A stretch of DNA of 64,000 nucleotides from NCBI RefSeq assembly GCF_001423295.1, contig NZ_LMNG01000023.1, positions 310,856 through 374,855 on the forward strand, in the 5' to 3' direction. The position numbers and the translations under genes are program-made. The DNA is from Methylobacterium sp. Leaf112 (lineage in GTDB: Bacteria > Pseudomonadota > Alphaproteobacteria > Rhizobiales > Beijerinckiaceae). The notes under the pieces were generated by a model that saw only the letters and a program-made list of their open reading frames with translations, made no database searches and had not been told where the DNA came from. Each line of letters opens with the position of its first letter. The stretch's first letter is position 1. Below, piece after piece: positions 15,544 to 24,410 of the stretch.

Positions 15544-15802
15544 GGGGGATCTCGCAGGATAGGAAACGGGACGCAGGCGGGCGCCGAGCAGGGCTCAGGC
15601 GGCGGCGGTCATCCGTTTCTGTATCGAGCGGGTCATCGAGGTCTTCCTTAGCGACGGAATCAATAGAATCCCATCGGCGGCCCTTCGCAACCGAAGGCTG
15701 ACTTCTTGGTGAAGTTTTCCCTGGCCTTCGTGGCCACCCACCGAATCAGTCGTTGCGCGATTTTCTCGTCAGCGTCCAGTGGAATTCCTCGCGTTATGGC
15801 AG
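15544..15802. other. Prophage edge with a possible broken gene end
   Basis: Contains a 13-codon minus-strand ORF (15598-15639, MTRSIQKRMTAAA) ahead of the ATPase. Further on is a minus-strand open reading segment ending at 15660 whose last ~45 codons read like protein (IPLDADEKIAQRLIRWVATKARENF), but whose upstream part runs into the 42-bp inverted repeat. That segment may be the 3' end of a gene cut by the element. No attachment-site duplication or integrase is seen here. Confidence 0.3.
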
Positions 15803-15844
15803 ACTGGCCTGCCCCCATTCGGTGGCCCAGGTTTGAAGTTAGTG
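15803..15844. repeat. Left 42-bp inverted repeat
   Basis: Begins ACTGGCCTGCCCCCAT and ends GGTTTGAAGTTAGTG. It is the reverse complement of 16606-16647 with a single mismatch (T/C at the seventeenth base). The pair encloses the truncated dehydrogenase gene. Confidence 0.85.
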
Positions 15845-15861
15845 CATCGTCGGTCGGGTGA

Positions 15862-16518
15862 CGATGGCAGGGCGAGGGGACGATTGCCGCGGCGGCGGCC
15901 AGGGTCGGCGAAGCCGGACCGGTGGGTCTCGTCATCGTCGCCACCGGCCTTCTTCACAGGGCGGACGTCTCGCCCGAGAAGACGGTCAGGGCGCTCGACC
16001 CCGCTGCGATAGCCACCGTCTTCGCGATCAACGCGATCGGCCCTGCGCTCGTCGCCAAGCATTTCGTGCCCCTGCTGGCGCGACGGGAGCGATGCGTATT
16101 CGCGGCCCTGTCGGCGCGGGTCGGATCGATCGATGACAACCGACTCGGCGGCTGGTATACCTACCGTGCCTCAAAGTCGGCGCTGAACCAGATTCTGCGA
16201 ACACTCGCGATCGAGGTCGCCCGCAGCCGACCGGAGGCGATTGTTTTAGGCCTACATCCCGGCACGGTCGCCTCCGGCTTGTCGCGGCTCTTCCGGCCGG
16301 ACCCGACGGCCGACGGCGTCTTCTCGCCCGAGGAGAGCGCAAAGCATCTCCTACGCGTACTGAACGGTCTGGGCGCGGACGACACCGGCGGCGTCTTCGC
16401 TTGGGACGGCTCGCCGGATCCCCGCCTGAATGCGGTCTCGGCCCGAACGGATGCCCGGGACGACGCCATGCGATCGTTCGAAGTCGGGATCGCGCCATCA
16501 GCGGACCTTCAGGTTTAA
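15862..16518 (+). pseudogene. 5'-truncated short-chain dehydrogenase (CsgA/C-factor-like)
   Basis: The open frame begins right after a TGA at 15859 and reads RWQGEGTIAAAAARVGEAGP, which is interior SDR sequence. The first possible start is a GTG at 15922. Kept features are the NAIGPALVAKHF segment, SARVGSI and the catalytic YTYRASK (Tyr-x-x-x-Lys), then LHPGTV. Missing are the N-terminal ~60-70 residues with the GxxxGxG NAD(P)-binding loop, so it cannot be a working oxidoreductase. The left break falls within 20 bp of the inverted repeat, consistent with loss during insertion or rearrangement. Confidence 0.75.
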
Positions 16519-16605
16519 CCACGCGAATGCCCGCAGGGGCCCGATAGCTGTCATTGAGATGGAATGGTCGCTCCGGCGGCCACAACATCCTCGTCGCGGG
16601 CCACA

Positions 16606-16647
16606 CACTAACTTCAAACCTGGGCCACCGGATGGGGGCAGGCCAGT
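16606..16647. repeat. Right 42-bp inverted repeat
   Basis: Begins CACTAACTTCAAACC and ends GGGGGCAGGCCAGT; the reverse complement of 15803-15844 with 41 of 42 positions identical. No direct target duplication is obvious outside the pair. The remaining bases 16648-16761 hold no recognised gene. Confidence 0.85.
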
Positions 16648-16761
16648 ACCCTCTGTAACATCGAGCCGCTTGTTGCAGGCCTTCCTGGAACTTGCCGGGG
16701 GTCTAGAGCAGTCCGCTGGCAATGGGTACGATCCACCAAATCCAGACGGATAGGTCCCATT

Positions 16762-18009
16762 CTAGACCGGGGATCGCCCCCGACCGTCCGCAAGCCACTC
16801 GGTCGAGGCGGGTTCGACACGGTTCGACCGACTCCGGCGATGCAAGAGCCAGGAGACCGACCAGGCGAGGACGAAGGCGCCGATGATCCCGAAGCCGAGC
16901 GTATCATAATGGTGTGACAGGCTTCCAAGCCAGGTACCAATCTCGCTGCGTAAGCCGAACCGGTCGGCGACAAGATCCAGAGCCTCGTAAGTCCCGATGC
17001 CCAGGGCGAACACGACGGACAGTAGGGTGACGGTCATGTTATAGACCAATTTTCGCTGGGGCTGCACGAATGCCCAATTGTAGGCGCTGAGCATCAACAC
17101 GCCATCGGTGGCATCGATCAGCGTCATGCCGGCGGTGAAGAGGGCCGCGAACACCAGGACGAGCCATAGGTCCGCCCCGCTTCCGGCCTGTGCTGCCGCG
17201 AGGCCGAACAGGCTGACTTCCGTGGCGGTCTCGAAGCCGAGCGCGAACAGCAGGCCCAAGGGGTACATCTGCCAGGGGCGCGCTATCAGCCGGAACAGGG
17301 GACGCAGGATCCTGGTCAGGACGCCATGGTGGTGCGCCATGGGTTCGGTATCCCGCTGTGCGTCACTCCCACCGCGGCGTAGGCGCAGGAAGGAGCGACA
17401 GACCCCAGCGAGGACGACGCAATTGACGAGGCCGATGAGGATCAGGAACGTCGCGGACACGCCCGTTCCGACCAGGCTTCCGAGCTCCCTGTATCGCCCC
17501 GGAACGTCGAGCATACTGGTCGTGGCCAGTGCGACGAACGCGGCCGCGACGACGACGACGGTGGAATGACCGAGCGCGAACCAGAGACCGACCGCGACCG
17601 GTCGCTGGCCCGACTGCATCAGCTTGCGCGTGACGTTGTCGATGGCCGCGATGTGGTCCGGATCGACCGCGTGCCGCAGCCCCAGGACGTAGGCCAGCAG
17701 CGCTGTCGAGAGCAGGGCTGCGTTGCCCGCGAAGAGGTCGTACGCCCATGCCCAGGCCGCGACGTTGGCGGAAACCAGGAATAGGTACAGCACGCCAATC
17801 CGCCGTAGTACCGAGCTAGGCAGGTCAGGGCCTAGGGGAAGTGTGGACGTCAAGTGCTCGCTCCGGTTGGCCAAACGCGCCCCGGCTCGCCGCGGCCACT
17901 CATCGAGGCACTTCCCGCCCCCCGGAACGTACCGGCGGTTCTCGTAGGGCTGTGCGTTCCCTATCGGCGCGGGCATCGCGTCCGACGAGGCGCCCCCCCC
18001 GAATCGCAC
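16762..18009 (-). CDS. nhlF: NiCoT-family cobalt/nickel transporter (NhlF-like)
   Basis: A 415-residue inner-membrane permease importing Co2+ or Ni2+. The family signatures are visible: RHAVDPDHI (a variant of RHAxDADHI, Pro for Ala), FALGHSTVV, ALGFETATE and GMTLIDATDG, set among about eight transmembrane segments with a His-rich cytoplasmic loop (MAHHHG). The GTG at 18009 is 1 nt past the activator gene stop, giving a long ~70-residue N-terminal leader; a later start (for example the ATG near 17976) is possible. As the last gene of a cobalt-type nitrile hydratase operon it most likely supplies cobalt, like NhlF of Rhodococcus. Confidence 0.88.
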   Translation of the reverse strand: MRFGGGASSDAMPAPIGNAQPYENRRYVPGGGKCLDEWPRRAGARLANRSEHLTSTLPLGPDLPSSVLRRIGVLYLFLVSANVAAWAWAYDLFAGNAALLSTALLAYVLGLRHAVDPDHIAAIDNVTRKLMQSGQRPVAVGLWFALGHSTVVVVAAAFVALATTSMLDVPGRYRELGSLVGTGVSATFLILIGLVNCVVLAGVCRSFLRLRRGGSDAQRDTEPMAHHHGVLTRILRPLFRLIARPWQMYPLGLLFALGFETATEVSLFGLAAAQAGSGADLWLVLVFAALFTAGMTLIDATDGVLMLSAYNWAFVQPQRKLVYNMTVTLLSVVFALGIGTYEALDLVADRFGLRSEIGTWLGSLSHHYDTLGFGIIGAFVLAWSVSWLLHRRSRSNRVEPASTEWLADGRGRSPV

Positions 18010-18010
18010 A

Positions 18011-18343
18011 TCAGTCCATGACCCGCCCGGCGGGATCGGCCGTCGCGAGACCGGGCAGGACCTGTGACCGCATCACTCGCTCCAGGGCGTCCAGCCAGCA
18101 CTCATAGTAGTCCCACTCCGGGTCGTCACGGGCGTGGGACGCCTCCCACGCGGTGATCTCGGCGATCAGGGCCTGCCTGAACTCCTCCCATTCGAAGTGA
18201 CCGTCCCGGGCGAGCGCGACGGCGAGGCCGAACGCCTGCCGCTCCCAAGACTGATGGAAGCAGAGGCTGCCATTGGCCTTGGGGGGCGCATCGGCCTGCC
18301 CCATCATGCTGGCGAGGGCGAAGTGCTCGAAGCTCGTCTGCAT
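18011..18343 (-). CDS. Nitrile hydratase activator / accessory protein (P14K-like)
   Basis: A 110-residue protein. ANGSLCFHQSWERQAFGLAVAL and FEWEEFRQALI match the accessory proteins related to the beta-subunit N-terminus that carry cobalt-loaded alpha subunit into the enzyme by subunit exchange. YYECWLDALERV follows. It starts 10 bp after the alpha subunit and ends 1 nt before the cobalt transporter. The order beta-alpha-activator is that of cobalt-type operons. Confidence 0.87.
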   Translation of the reverse strand: MQTSFEHFALASMMGQADAPPKANGSLCFHQSWERQAFGLAVALARDGHFEWEEFRQALIAEITAWEASHARDDPEWDYYECWLDALERVMRSQVLPGLATADPAGRVMD

Positions 18344-18353
18344 GGCAGCCGCC

Positions 18354-18977
18354 TCACGCGGCCTTCGGCAAGGCGATGGCCACGCCCATCATCGTCTCCG
18401 GGGTGACGAGGGCCGCGAGCTCGTCCTCGCTCATTCCCTGGGTGCCGTCCGGCCGCTCCGGCACGACGAACCAGCGGATCTGGGCCGAGCTGTCCCAGGT
18501 CCGGATTTCCTTCGATGGCTCGACCTCAAGCCCGAACTCCCTGAGCACCGACCGTGGCTCGCGTGCCGCGCGGGCACGGAAGGACGGGTCCTTGTACCAG
18601 TAGGGCGGGAGGCCCAGGACCGGCCATGGATAACAGGAACAAAGCGTGCAGATGATGAGGTTGTGGACGTCCGGCGTGTTCGCGACGGCGCGCATGTGCT
18701 CGCCCTCGGCCCCTGCCGCTCCGGTCGGAAGCCCGAGTTGCGTGACGGCCGCCATGGTGTCGGTCACGAGCAGCGCCTTAAAGGCGTCGTCGACCCAGGC
18801 CCGGGCTACGAGCTTGGCGCCATTGAAGGGGCCCATCTCGGTGGCGAAGGTCTGCATCACCTTGTCCACGGTCTGGTCCGTGATGACGCCTTTCTCGATC
18901 AGCAGGGCTTCCAGGGCCCGCACGCGCGCCGCATTGCGCTTCTCGCGGTCCTGCGGATAGGCGAAACGATCTGTCAT
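18354..18977 (-). CDS. nthA: Nitrile hydratase alpha subunit, cobalt type
   Basis: A 207-residue catalytic subunit of the enzyme that hydrates nitriles to amides. The metal-claw motif CTLCSC is at residues 110-115: Cys110, Cys113, Ser114 and Cys115 are ligands, two of the cysteines being oxidised in mature enzymes. Thr at the second position marks the cobalt form (Ser marks the iron form). Downstream, YWYKDPSFRARAAREPR and WDSSAQIRWFVVPERP are family blocks. AGGA precedes the ATG at 18977. Full length for the family. Confidence 0.95.
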   Translation of the reverse strand: MTDRFAYPQDREKRNAARVRALEALLIEKGVITDQTVDKVMQTFATEMGPFNGAKLVARAWVDDAFKALLVTDTMAAVTQLGLPTGAAGAEGEHMRAVANTPDVHNLIICTLCSCYPWPVLGLPPYWYKDPSFRARAAREPRSVLREFGLEVEPSKEIRTWDSSAQIRWFVVPERPDGTQGMSEDELAALVTPETMMGVAIALPKAA

Positions 18978-19105
18978 GGGATTCCTGCCTTCTCGATGCC
19001 GGTTCGACGCCGCCGACGGAGGACCGGGGGGCCAAGTCCTATGCTTAGTCGCCGGGCGGACACGTGGATGGACCTCGACGAGGAGGCCCGTCGGAGGGGT
19101 CGGAT

Positions 19106-19840
19106 CTATGCGGCGGCCTGCTGCTCAAGCGGTCGCAGGTAGGCGTCGAACAGGTCGGCGTAGATGAGGAAGCCCGGCTCGGCGTTGCCCGGCCACAGGT
19201 GCTGCGGATCGAACTTGATGCAGTAGACCGGCATGGCAGGGCCGATGCCGTCCGGACCAGTCGAGCACAGGTAGCTGAACGCGTCGTCGTAGACGGTCTC
19301 GACGACGCCGACCTTGTTGCGCAGGTAGCCCGGCAGGCGGGTGTGCTCCACAGTCGGCGGATCGCCGATGAGGACGGTGTCCCCCACCGCGAAACGTGGC
19401 TTGTCCGCCCATTCATGCCAGGGCGAGTCCCCGTCGATGAGGTACTTGTGGATGCGGTCGTCGACTTCCGGCGTGCCGCCGGTCGATAGGAGCTTCCCCG
19501 GATCGGCGAGGTACTCGTCCGTGCGGGCGTCGAGCTCGGCCTGCGTGATGTAGCCGTTGGCGACGAAGTAGCCAGATATCCCGCCGAGCCATTTTTCGTA
19601 GTAGCGGTACTTGAAGTAGTCGAACGGGTTCATCGCCTCCGCACCCTTGCGCAGGTCCGCCCAGGTCCACACCGTCCGGAAGGTGCTCGACGTCTGCGGC
19701 AGTTTGATCTGGGTGCTGAGCGCCATCATCGCTGTGTGGATGCCGAAGATGCGCTCCTCCCAGGGCTCGACGAAGACGCGCAGTTCCGGTGCGACGGGGT
19801 CGAGGCCTTCGAGGCCGCCGAGGGTATGCTGAAGTTTCAT
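19106..19840 (-). CDS. nthB: Nitrile hydratase beta subunit
   Basis: A 244-residue partner of the alpha subunit, needed for the alpha-beta heterodimer that buries the cobalt site. Family blocks: GGLEGLDPV near the N-terminus, WEERIFGIHTAMMAL, YFKYRYYEKWL and the C-terminal SH3-like barrel (FAVGDTVLI, TRLPGYLRNKVGVVE, HLWPGNAEP). AACGGAGG lies 6-8 nt before the ATG at 19840. It precedes alpha by 128 bp, the usual order of cobalt-type loci. Confidence 0.95.
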   Translation of the reverse strand: MKLQHTLGGLEGLDPVAPELRVFVEPWEERIFGIHTAMMALSTQIKLPQTSSTFRTVWTWADLRKGAEAMNPFDYFKYRYYEKWLGGISGYFVANGYITQAELDARTDEYLADPGKLLSTGGTPEVDDRIHKYLIDGDSPWHEWADKPRFAVGDTVLIGDPPTVEHTRLPGYLRNKVGVVETVYDDAFSYLCSTGPDGIGPAMPVYCIKFDPQHLWPGNAEPGFLIYADLFDAYLRPLEQQAAA

Positions 19841-19851
19841 GTGACCTCCGT

Positions 19852-20361
19852 TTAGCGAACAGTCGCGGTGGCGGTGGAACGTTGGGTCAGCGCCTGCGCC
19901 AGCATCTCGGAGACGATGCCGAAGAGGGCCCCCACCAGCATCGAGAACCCGGCCACGAGGGTAGGATGGGTGATCCCTCCATCAACAACGCCGTGACCCG
20001 TCGCCTGCGTCGTGCCAACGAGGCAGGCGAAGCCGAAGACGATGGCCGGCGGATAGCCGAGGAACCCGGCCGACGCGGCGAGGATCATGAGGCCGCTGCC
20101 GACGCCCACCGAGACGGCCGCGACCACGGGCGAACCCGGTGCGAACGAGATCACGAGCAAGCATAGGCTCGCGATGACGATGCCGATCCAGTTCGACGCG
20201 ACAGACTTGACCAGCCCGGAAACGCCGCCGCCGCAGGCGAAGAACGAGGCCCACCCGATGAAGGTGACCCAGACGGGGATCGGGAGGGCGGTGGCCGTAA
20301 GGTAGGTGTCGAGGCCTCCGAGGACGGCGATGCTGGTGGCGAGGGCAAGCGTGGGGGGCAT
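19852..20361 (-). CDS. DUF1097 inner-membrane protein
   Basis: A 169-residue protein with about five hydrophobic helices starting TLALATSIAVLGGL and including VWVTFIGWASFFACGGG, the DUF1097 (YcdZ-like) pattern. AGGAG lies 8-12 nt upstream of the ATG at 20361; a longer upstream reading is rejected. It sits between the GTPase and the beta-subunit genes, ending 11 bp before the latter. DUF1097 proteins are uncharacterised. In this operon a role in nitrile, amide or metal movement is possible but only inferred. Confidence 0.8.
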   Translation of the reverse strand: MPPTLALATSIAVLGGLDTYLTATALPIPVWVTFIGWASFFACGGGVSGLVKSVASNWIGIVIASLCLLVISFAPGSPVVAAVSVGVGSGLMILAASAGFLGYPPAIVFGFACLVGTTQATGHGVVDGGITHPTLVAGFSMLVGALFGIVSEMLAQALTQRSTATATVR

Positions 20362-20398
20362 CCGGGTCACTCCTGTCTGGATGAGGCGGGACGTGTCT

Positions 20399-21409
20399 TC
20401 AGGCGGCGGCCCGCCTCGCCATGCAGGCGCGTACCTCGGTCTCGATTGCGGTGCGGTCGAGGTTGCGCCCGATGAAGACGATCTCGCCACGGCGCATCTC
20501 GCCCTGGCGCCACGGGCGCCCGGGGCGGCCGTCCAACGTCATGTGGACGCCGTGGAAGACGTATCGGCGTGCCTCGCCCCGCACGGGCACGATGCCCTTG
20601 ATCCGGAAGATGTCGGACCCCTTGGCCTGGACGAAACCGTTGAGCCACTTGAAGAAGGTCGAGGGGTCCAGGTCGTCCTCGACCGCCAGCGCCACACTCG
20701 TGATGGCGTCGTCGTGCTCGTGCTCAAGGTCGGACAGGAGCTCCGGCTCGATGGCGAGGGCGTTCTTGAGGTCGAAGGCGCGGATGCCCAGCACCTCGGT
20801 GGCCGGGACCGTCCCCTCGCGGACGCGCAGGATGCGCGCGAGGGGATTGAGGCGACGCAGGTCCCGCTCGCGGAGCGCGAGGGTCTCGTCGTCGACGAGA
20901 TCGGTCTTGTTCAGGATCAGGAGGTCGGCGAAGGCGATCTGCTCGCCCGCGATGTTCTCGCCGCCGGCCGCCTCCGCCTCCTCGCCCATGGCGAGCCAGA
21001 TGGGATTATGAAGGGCGTCGACGACCGTGACGAGCGCGTCCAGTTCCGTGCTCGCCCGGAGCCGCTCGTCGAGGATGAAGCTCTGGATGACGGGCGCCGG
21101 ATCGGCGAGGCCCGTCGTCTCGATCAGGATGCGTCGCACTCGCTGGGGCCGCGTCAGGAGACGCTCGATGGTCGAGACAAGATCCGCCCGCACCGTGCAA
21201 CAGATGCAGCCGTTGTTGATCTCGATGACGTCCTCGTCGACGCCCACGACGAGTTGGCCGTCGATGCCGACCGCCCCGAACTCGTTGACGATGACGGCGG
21301 TCCCCTCCGCCCCGTCCTGGGCCAGCAATTGGTTCAGGAGCGTGGTCTTGCCGGAGCCGAGGAAGCCCGTGAGGACCGTGACCGGGACTTTGCCGTTGGT
21401 CTCCGACAT
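20399..21409 (-). CDS. COG0523/CobW-type GTPase metallochaperone
   Basis: A 336-residue G3E GTPase. Walker A GFLGSGKT is at 15-22, the metal-binding CxCC at 68-71 (GCICC), with LNKTD (G4) and a C-terminal CobW_C domain (FRIKGIVPVRGE, then FIGRNLD). Members of this family insert or deliver Co, Zn or Fe to target enzymes, and some are known as nitrile hydratase activators. The ATG at 21409 heads the six-gene nitrile hydratase run, so cobalt delivery to the alpha subunit is the likely job. Confidence 0.87.
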   Translation of the reverse strand: MSETNGKVPVTVLTGFLGSGKTTLLNQLLAQDGAEGTAVIVNEFGAVGIDGQLVVGVDEDVIEINNGCICCTVRADLVSTIERLLTRPQRVRRILIETTGLADPAPVIQSFILDERLRASTELDALVTVVDALHNPIWLAMGEEAEAAGGENIAGEQIAFADLLILNKTDLVDDETLALRERDLRRLNPLARILRVREGTVPATEVLGIRAFDLKNALAIEPELLSDLEHEHDDAITSVALAVEDDLDPSTFFKWLNGFVQAKGSDIFRIKGIVPVRGEARRYVFHGVHMTLDGRPGRPWRQGEMRRGEIVFIGRNLDRTAIETEVRACMARRAAA

Positions 21410-21560
21410 CGGACGTACTCCTCGTAAGTCGTGCTTTTTCGAAAGGAAGGCTAGGACTGGAAAAGGTCGGTGACCAGCTTGGCGATGCAGCAATTTCCGC
21501 CAAACGGGATGCAGATCTCGACATGTCCGCCGACGTGCTTCTGGCGTGGACATATGCTGC

Positions 21561-22589
21561 CTACCGAATACGCAAGTCGGCCTGGTCGGACTTGGCCTCG
21601 ACGTTCCGCGCGGGGCCTTGGAAACGCTGGCGATAGTCACCCGGGGCGATCCCAAGGTGGCGCAGGAAAGCGCGGCGAAGGGTGTCGGTCGATCCGAATC
21701 CGCATCGGTGAGCGACCTGTTGGATGCTCGTCGTCCCGATTTCGAGGAGGCTGCGGGCGGCCTCGACACGCGCCGCCTCGACGTACCGGGCCGGGGTCGT
21801 ATGCAGTTCCTCCCGGAAGAGGCGCATCAGGCTTCTCTCGCTCATGGCTGCCCGATGGGCGAGACGCGCCAGGGAGAGATCCTCGGGCAGGTTGGCGAGG
21901 ACGAAATCCGATATCCCGCCGAGTTGGGATTGCTCGGTGAGTTGGGCGCGGAGGTGCACGCTGAACTGCGATTGCCCGCCCGGCCGGCGCAGGAATACGA
22001 CGAGGGCCCGGGCGACGGCGAGCGAGACGCCGGATCCACAATCCTGCTCGATGAGGGCGAGCGCGAGGTCGATGCCCGCGGTGACGCCGGCCGAGCTGTA
22101 GACGTGCTCGTCCCGCACGAAGATCCGGTCGGGTTCGACATGGACCCCCGGGTAGCGTGCCGCCAACGCGCCTGCGTATTGCCAGTGCGTGGTCGCGCGC
22201 CGGCCTTCCAGGAGGCCGGCCGCGGCCAGGATGAAGGCCCCGTTGCAGATGGAGGCGATCCGGCGCGTCGTCGGCGCCTTTTCCAGCAGCCAATCCCTAA
22301 GGGCGAGGTCCTGCGTCTCGTCCTGGACGTCGGGGCTGCCCACGACGAGAAGAGTGTCGAAAGTCTCGCCCGCCTCGCCGATGAGCCGGTCCGGAAGGAT
22401 GCGGAGCCCTGACGATGCGCGGATCGGGCCCGGGGCGGTGCCGAGCAGGGAGACCGCGTAGCTGACCCCTGCATCAGGGATCCGGCCGACCTGCGAGAAC
22501 GTATCCACCGGACCGACGATGTCTAGGGACTGGGACCCGCCCGGGGCGACGATGCCGACGCTGATCACGCGACGTTCGAGTTCTTGCAT
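21561..22589 (-). CDS. AraC-family regulator with DJ-1/PfpI-type N-terminal domain
   Basis: About 342 residues. The N-terminal half is a class I glutamine-amidotransferase-like fold (SICNGAFILAAAGLL with the usual Cys in the nucleophile elbow, TTHW, then GVTAGIDLALAL), thought to sense small ligands. The C-terminal half has two AraC helix-turn-helices (LSLARLAHRAAMSERSLMRLF and IQQVAHRCGFGSTDTLRRAF). This FtrA/CdhR type often controls nitrile, amide or quaternary-amine catabolism. It lies just upstream of the GTPase gene on the same strand with a 151-bp gap, so it may activate that operon. A TTG start at 22622 is an alternative. Confidence 0.85.
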   Translation of the reverse strand: MQELERRVISVGIVAPGGSQSLDIVGPVDTFSQVGRIPDAGVSYAVSLLGTAPGPIRASSGLRILPDRLIGEAGETFDTLLVVGSPDVQDETQDLALRDWLLEKAPTTRRIASICNGAFILAAAGLLEGRRATTHWQYAGALAARYPGVHVEPDRIFVRDEHVYSSAGVTAGIDLALALIEQDCGSGVSLAVARALVVFLRRPGGQSQFSVHLRAQLTEQSQLGGISDFVLANLPEDLSLARLAHRAAMSERSLMRLFREELHTTPARYVEAARVEAARSLLEIGTTSIQQVAHRCGFGSTDTLRRAFLRHLGIAPGDYRQRFQGPARNVEAKSDQADLRIR

Positions 22590-22705
22590 CGCGTCTGCGG
22601 TCCCGGGACAGGGGCGGTTCAATGGTGTCGGCCGGGGAAGCCGATGGCGAGGCGACCGGACGCGTGACCCCGCCGCACGGAAACCGGGCGGCGGGGGATG
22701 GTCTG

Positions 22706-24343
22706 TCAGAGACGCGCAGTATTAGTCTCGCGCAGCAACAGGGCCCCGACGACCGCGGTGACGGCGGCGATGACCACCGTATACCAGAGGCCCGCGAAGA
22801 CATCGCCGGCGCTCACCACCATCGAGGCGGCGATGAGCGGGGCGAAACCGCCGATCCAGCCATTGCCGAACTGCAGCGCGACCGACACACCGCTGTAGCG
22901 GATATGGGTCGGGAAGAGTTCGACCAGCATGGCCCCGAGAGGGCCGTAGACCATGGTCGCCAGGAAGACGAGGACGAACAGCAGCGCCACCATCATCGGG
23001 GCGTTGACCTGGGCCGGATCCGCCTTGAGCGGCAACCCAGCCTCGACGAGGGCGGCCTTCAGGACCGGCTCGTCGAAGCCATCGAACGTGCGTTCGCCGA
23101 ATTGCACGGTGAAACGGTCACCCGACGTGACGGTATACGGCACGGCATAGGCGGTCAGGAACGACTTGGCTTTCGAGCAGGGCGTGGTTTTCGCAGGGGA
23201 GAACAGCTGCGTCACGACCGATTGCTCGGCGATGCATTCGGGCCCCCGTAGCGCCACCGTATGGCTTGCCCGGAACGTCGCGAGGCGAGGATTGCCGTAG
23301 GTCATCAGGCCGTTGAAGATCGGGATGAACAGGATCGCCGACAGGGCGCAGCCGGCGACGATGATCCACTTGCGGCCGATGACGTCGGACAGCCAGCCGA
23401 AGACAACGAAGAACGGGGTTGCCAGGACGAGCGCGACCGTCAGGTAGATGTACGCGGTGCTCGCATCGAGCCGCAGCGTGTTGGTCATGAAATACAGGCT
23501 GTAGAAGTGGCCGGTGTACCAGATCACGGCCTGGCCCGCGACGGCACCGAAGATCGCGACGAGTACGATACGCAGGTTGCGCCTCTTGCCGAGGACTTCC
23601 TTGATCGGGTTCTTGGAGGTCTTGCCCTCCGACTGCATCTGCTTGAAGACCGGGGATTCATGCAGCTTGAGCCGGATGTAGAGCGAGAGCAGCAGCAGGC
23701 CGAGGGACCCGACGAACGGGATGCGCCAGCCCCAGGAGGCGAAGGCTTCGGGCGACATAGCGTTGCGGCACACGAGGATGGCGAGGAGCGAGAGCAGGAG
23801 GCCGCCGGTCGCGGTGATCTGGATCCAGCTCGTGAGGAACCCGCGACGTCCGGGTGAGGCGTGTTCCGCCACGTAGGTGACGGCGCCGCCGAACTCGCCG
23901 CCGACCGCCAAGCCCTGCAGCAGGCGGAGAGAAACCAGGATGACGGGGGCCCACCACCCGATCTGCGCGAAGGTCGGCAACAGGCCGACGACGGCCGTCG
24001 CCAGGCCCATGATCAGCATGGTGATGAGGAAGGTGCGCTTGCGGCCGACGACGTCGCCGAGGCGGCCGAACACGAGGGCGCCGAACGGCCGGAGAACGAA
24101 CCCGGCCCCGAAGGTAGCCAGCGACGCCAGGAAGGCCGCGGTCTCATTGCCGGGCGGGAAGAAGAGCACCCCGAAGAAGGCGGCGAGGCTTCCGTAGATG
24201 AAGAAGTCGTACCATTCGAACACGGTGCCGAGGGCGGCGGCCAGCACGACGCGGCGGGTGCCGGCCGGATCGTGGATGCCGGGGGCCGGTGGGTGGAGTG
24301 CGGAGCCTTGGCCGCCGATTGGTGTGATGGCACTGGTCGACAT
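22706..24343 (-). CDS. MFS transporter, metabolite:H+ symporter (MHS) family
   Basis: A 545-residue permease of the ShiA/ProP-like MHS group for organic acids. Signatures: GTVFEWYDFFIYG in TM1, GRLGDVVGRKRTF in the loop 2-3, RLLQGLAVGGEFGGA in TM4 and FGWLSDVIGRK in the second half. A ~100-residue soluble insert (about 360-460, with two cysteines) separates the eleventh and twelfth-type helices, as seen in a longer subgroup. GAGGGG precedes the ATG. Substrate unknown; next to the hydrolase and nitrile hydratase genes it may import a nitrile-derived acid. Confidence 0.87.
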   Translation of the reverse strand: MSTSAITPIGGQGSALHPPAPGIHDPAGTRRVVLAAALGTVFEWYDFFIYGSLAAFFGVLFFPPGNETAAFLASLATFGAGFVLRPFGALVFGRLGDVVGRKRTFLITMLIMGLATAVVGLLPTFAQIGWWAPVILVSLRLLQGLAVGGEFGGAVTYVAEHASPGRRGFLTSWIQITATGGLLLSLLAILVCRNAMSPEAFASWGWRIPFVGSLGLLLLSLYIRLKLHESPVFKQMQSEGKTSKNPIKEVLGKRRNLRIVLVAIFGAVAGQAVIWYTGHFYSLYFMTNTLRLDASTAYIYLTVALVLATPFFVVFGWLSDVIGRKWIIVAGCALSAILFIPIFNGLMTYGNPRLATFRASHTVALRGPECIAEQSVVTQLFSPAKTTPCSKAKSFLTAYAVPYTVTSGDRFTVQFGERTFDGFDEPVLKAALVEAGLPLKADPAQVNAPMMVALLFVLVFLATMVYGPLGAMLVELFPTHIRYSGVSVALQFGNGWIGGFAPLIAASMVVSAGDVFAGLWYTVVIAAVTAVVGALLLRETNTARL

Positions 24344-24410
24344 CGGTATCCCCTCGTCGTTCGGGTTTCAGGCGTTGGATGAAGCGCGCATTCCCGGGTC
24401 GGCCCCGAGG

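Noticed and set aside
15544..15802. Prophage attachment site or integrase at the right border
   Set aside because: No integrase, tRNA or direct repeat could be recognised; the left end of the prophage is outside the window.
20306..21427. 373-codon plus-strand open frame
   Set aside because: Antisense to the COG0523 GTPase with its P-loop and CxCC motif.
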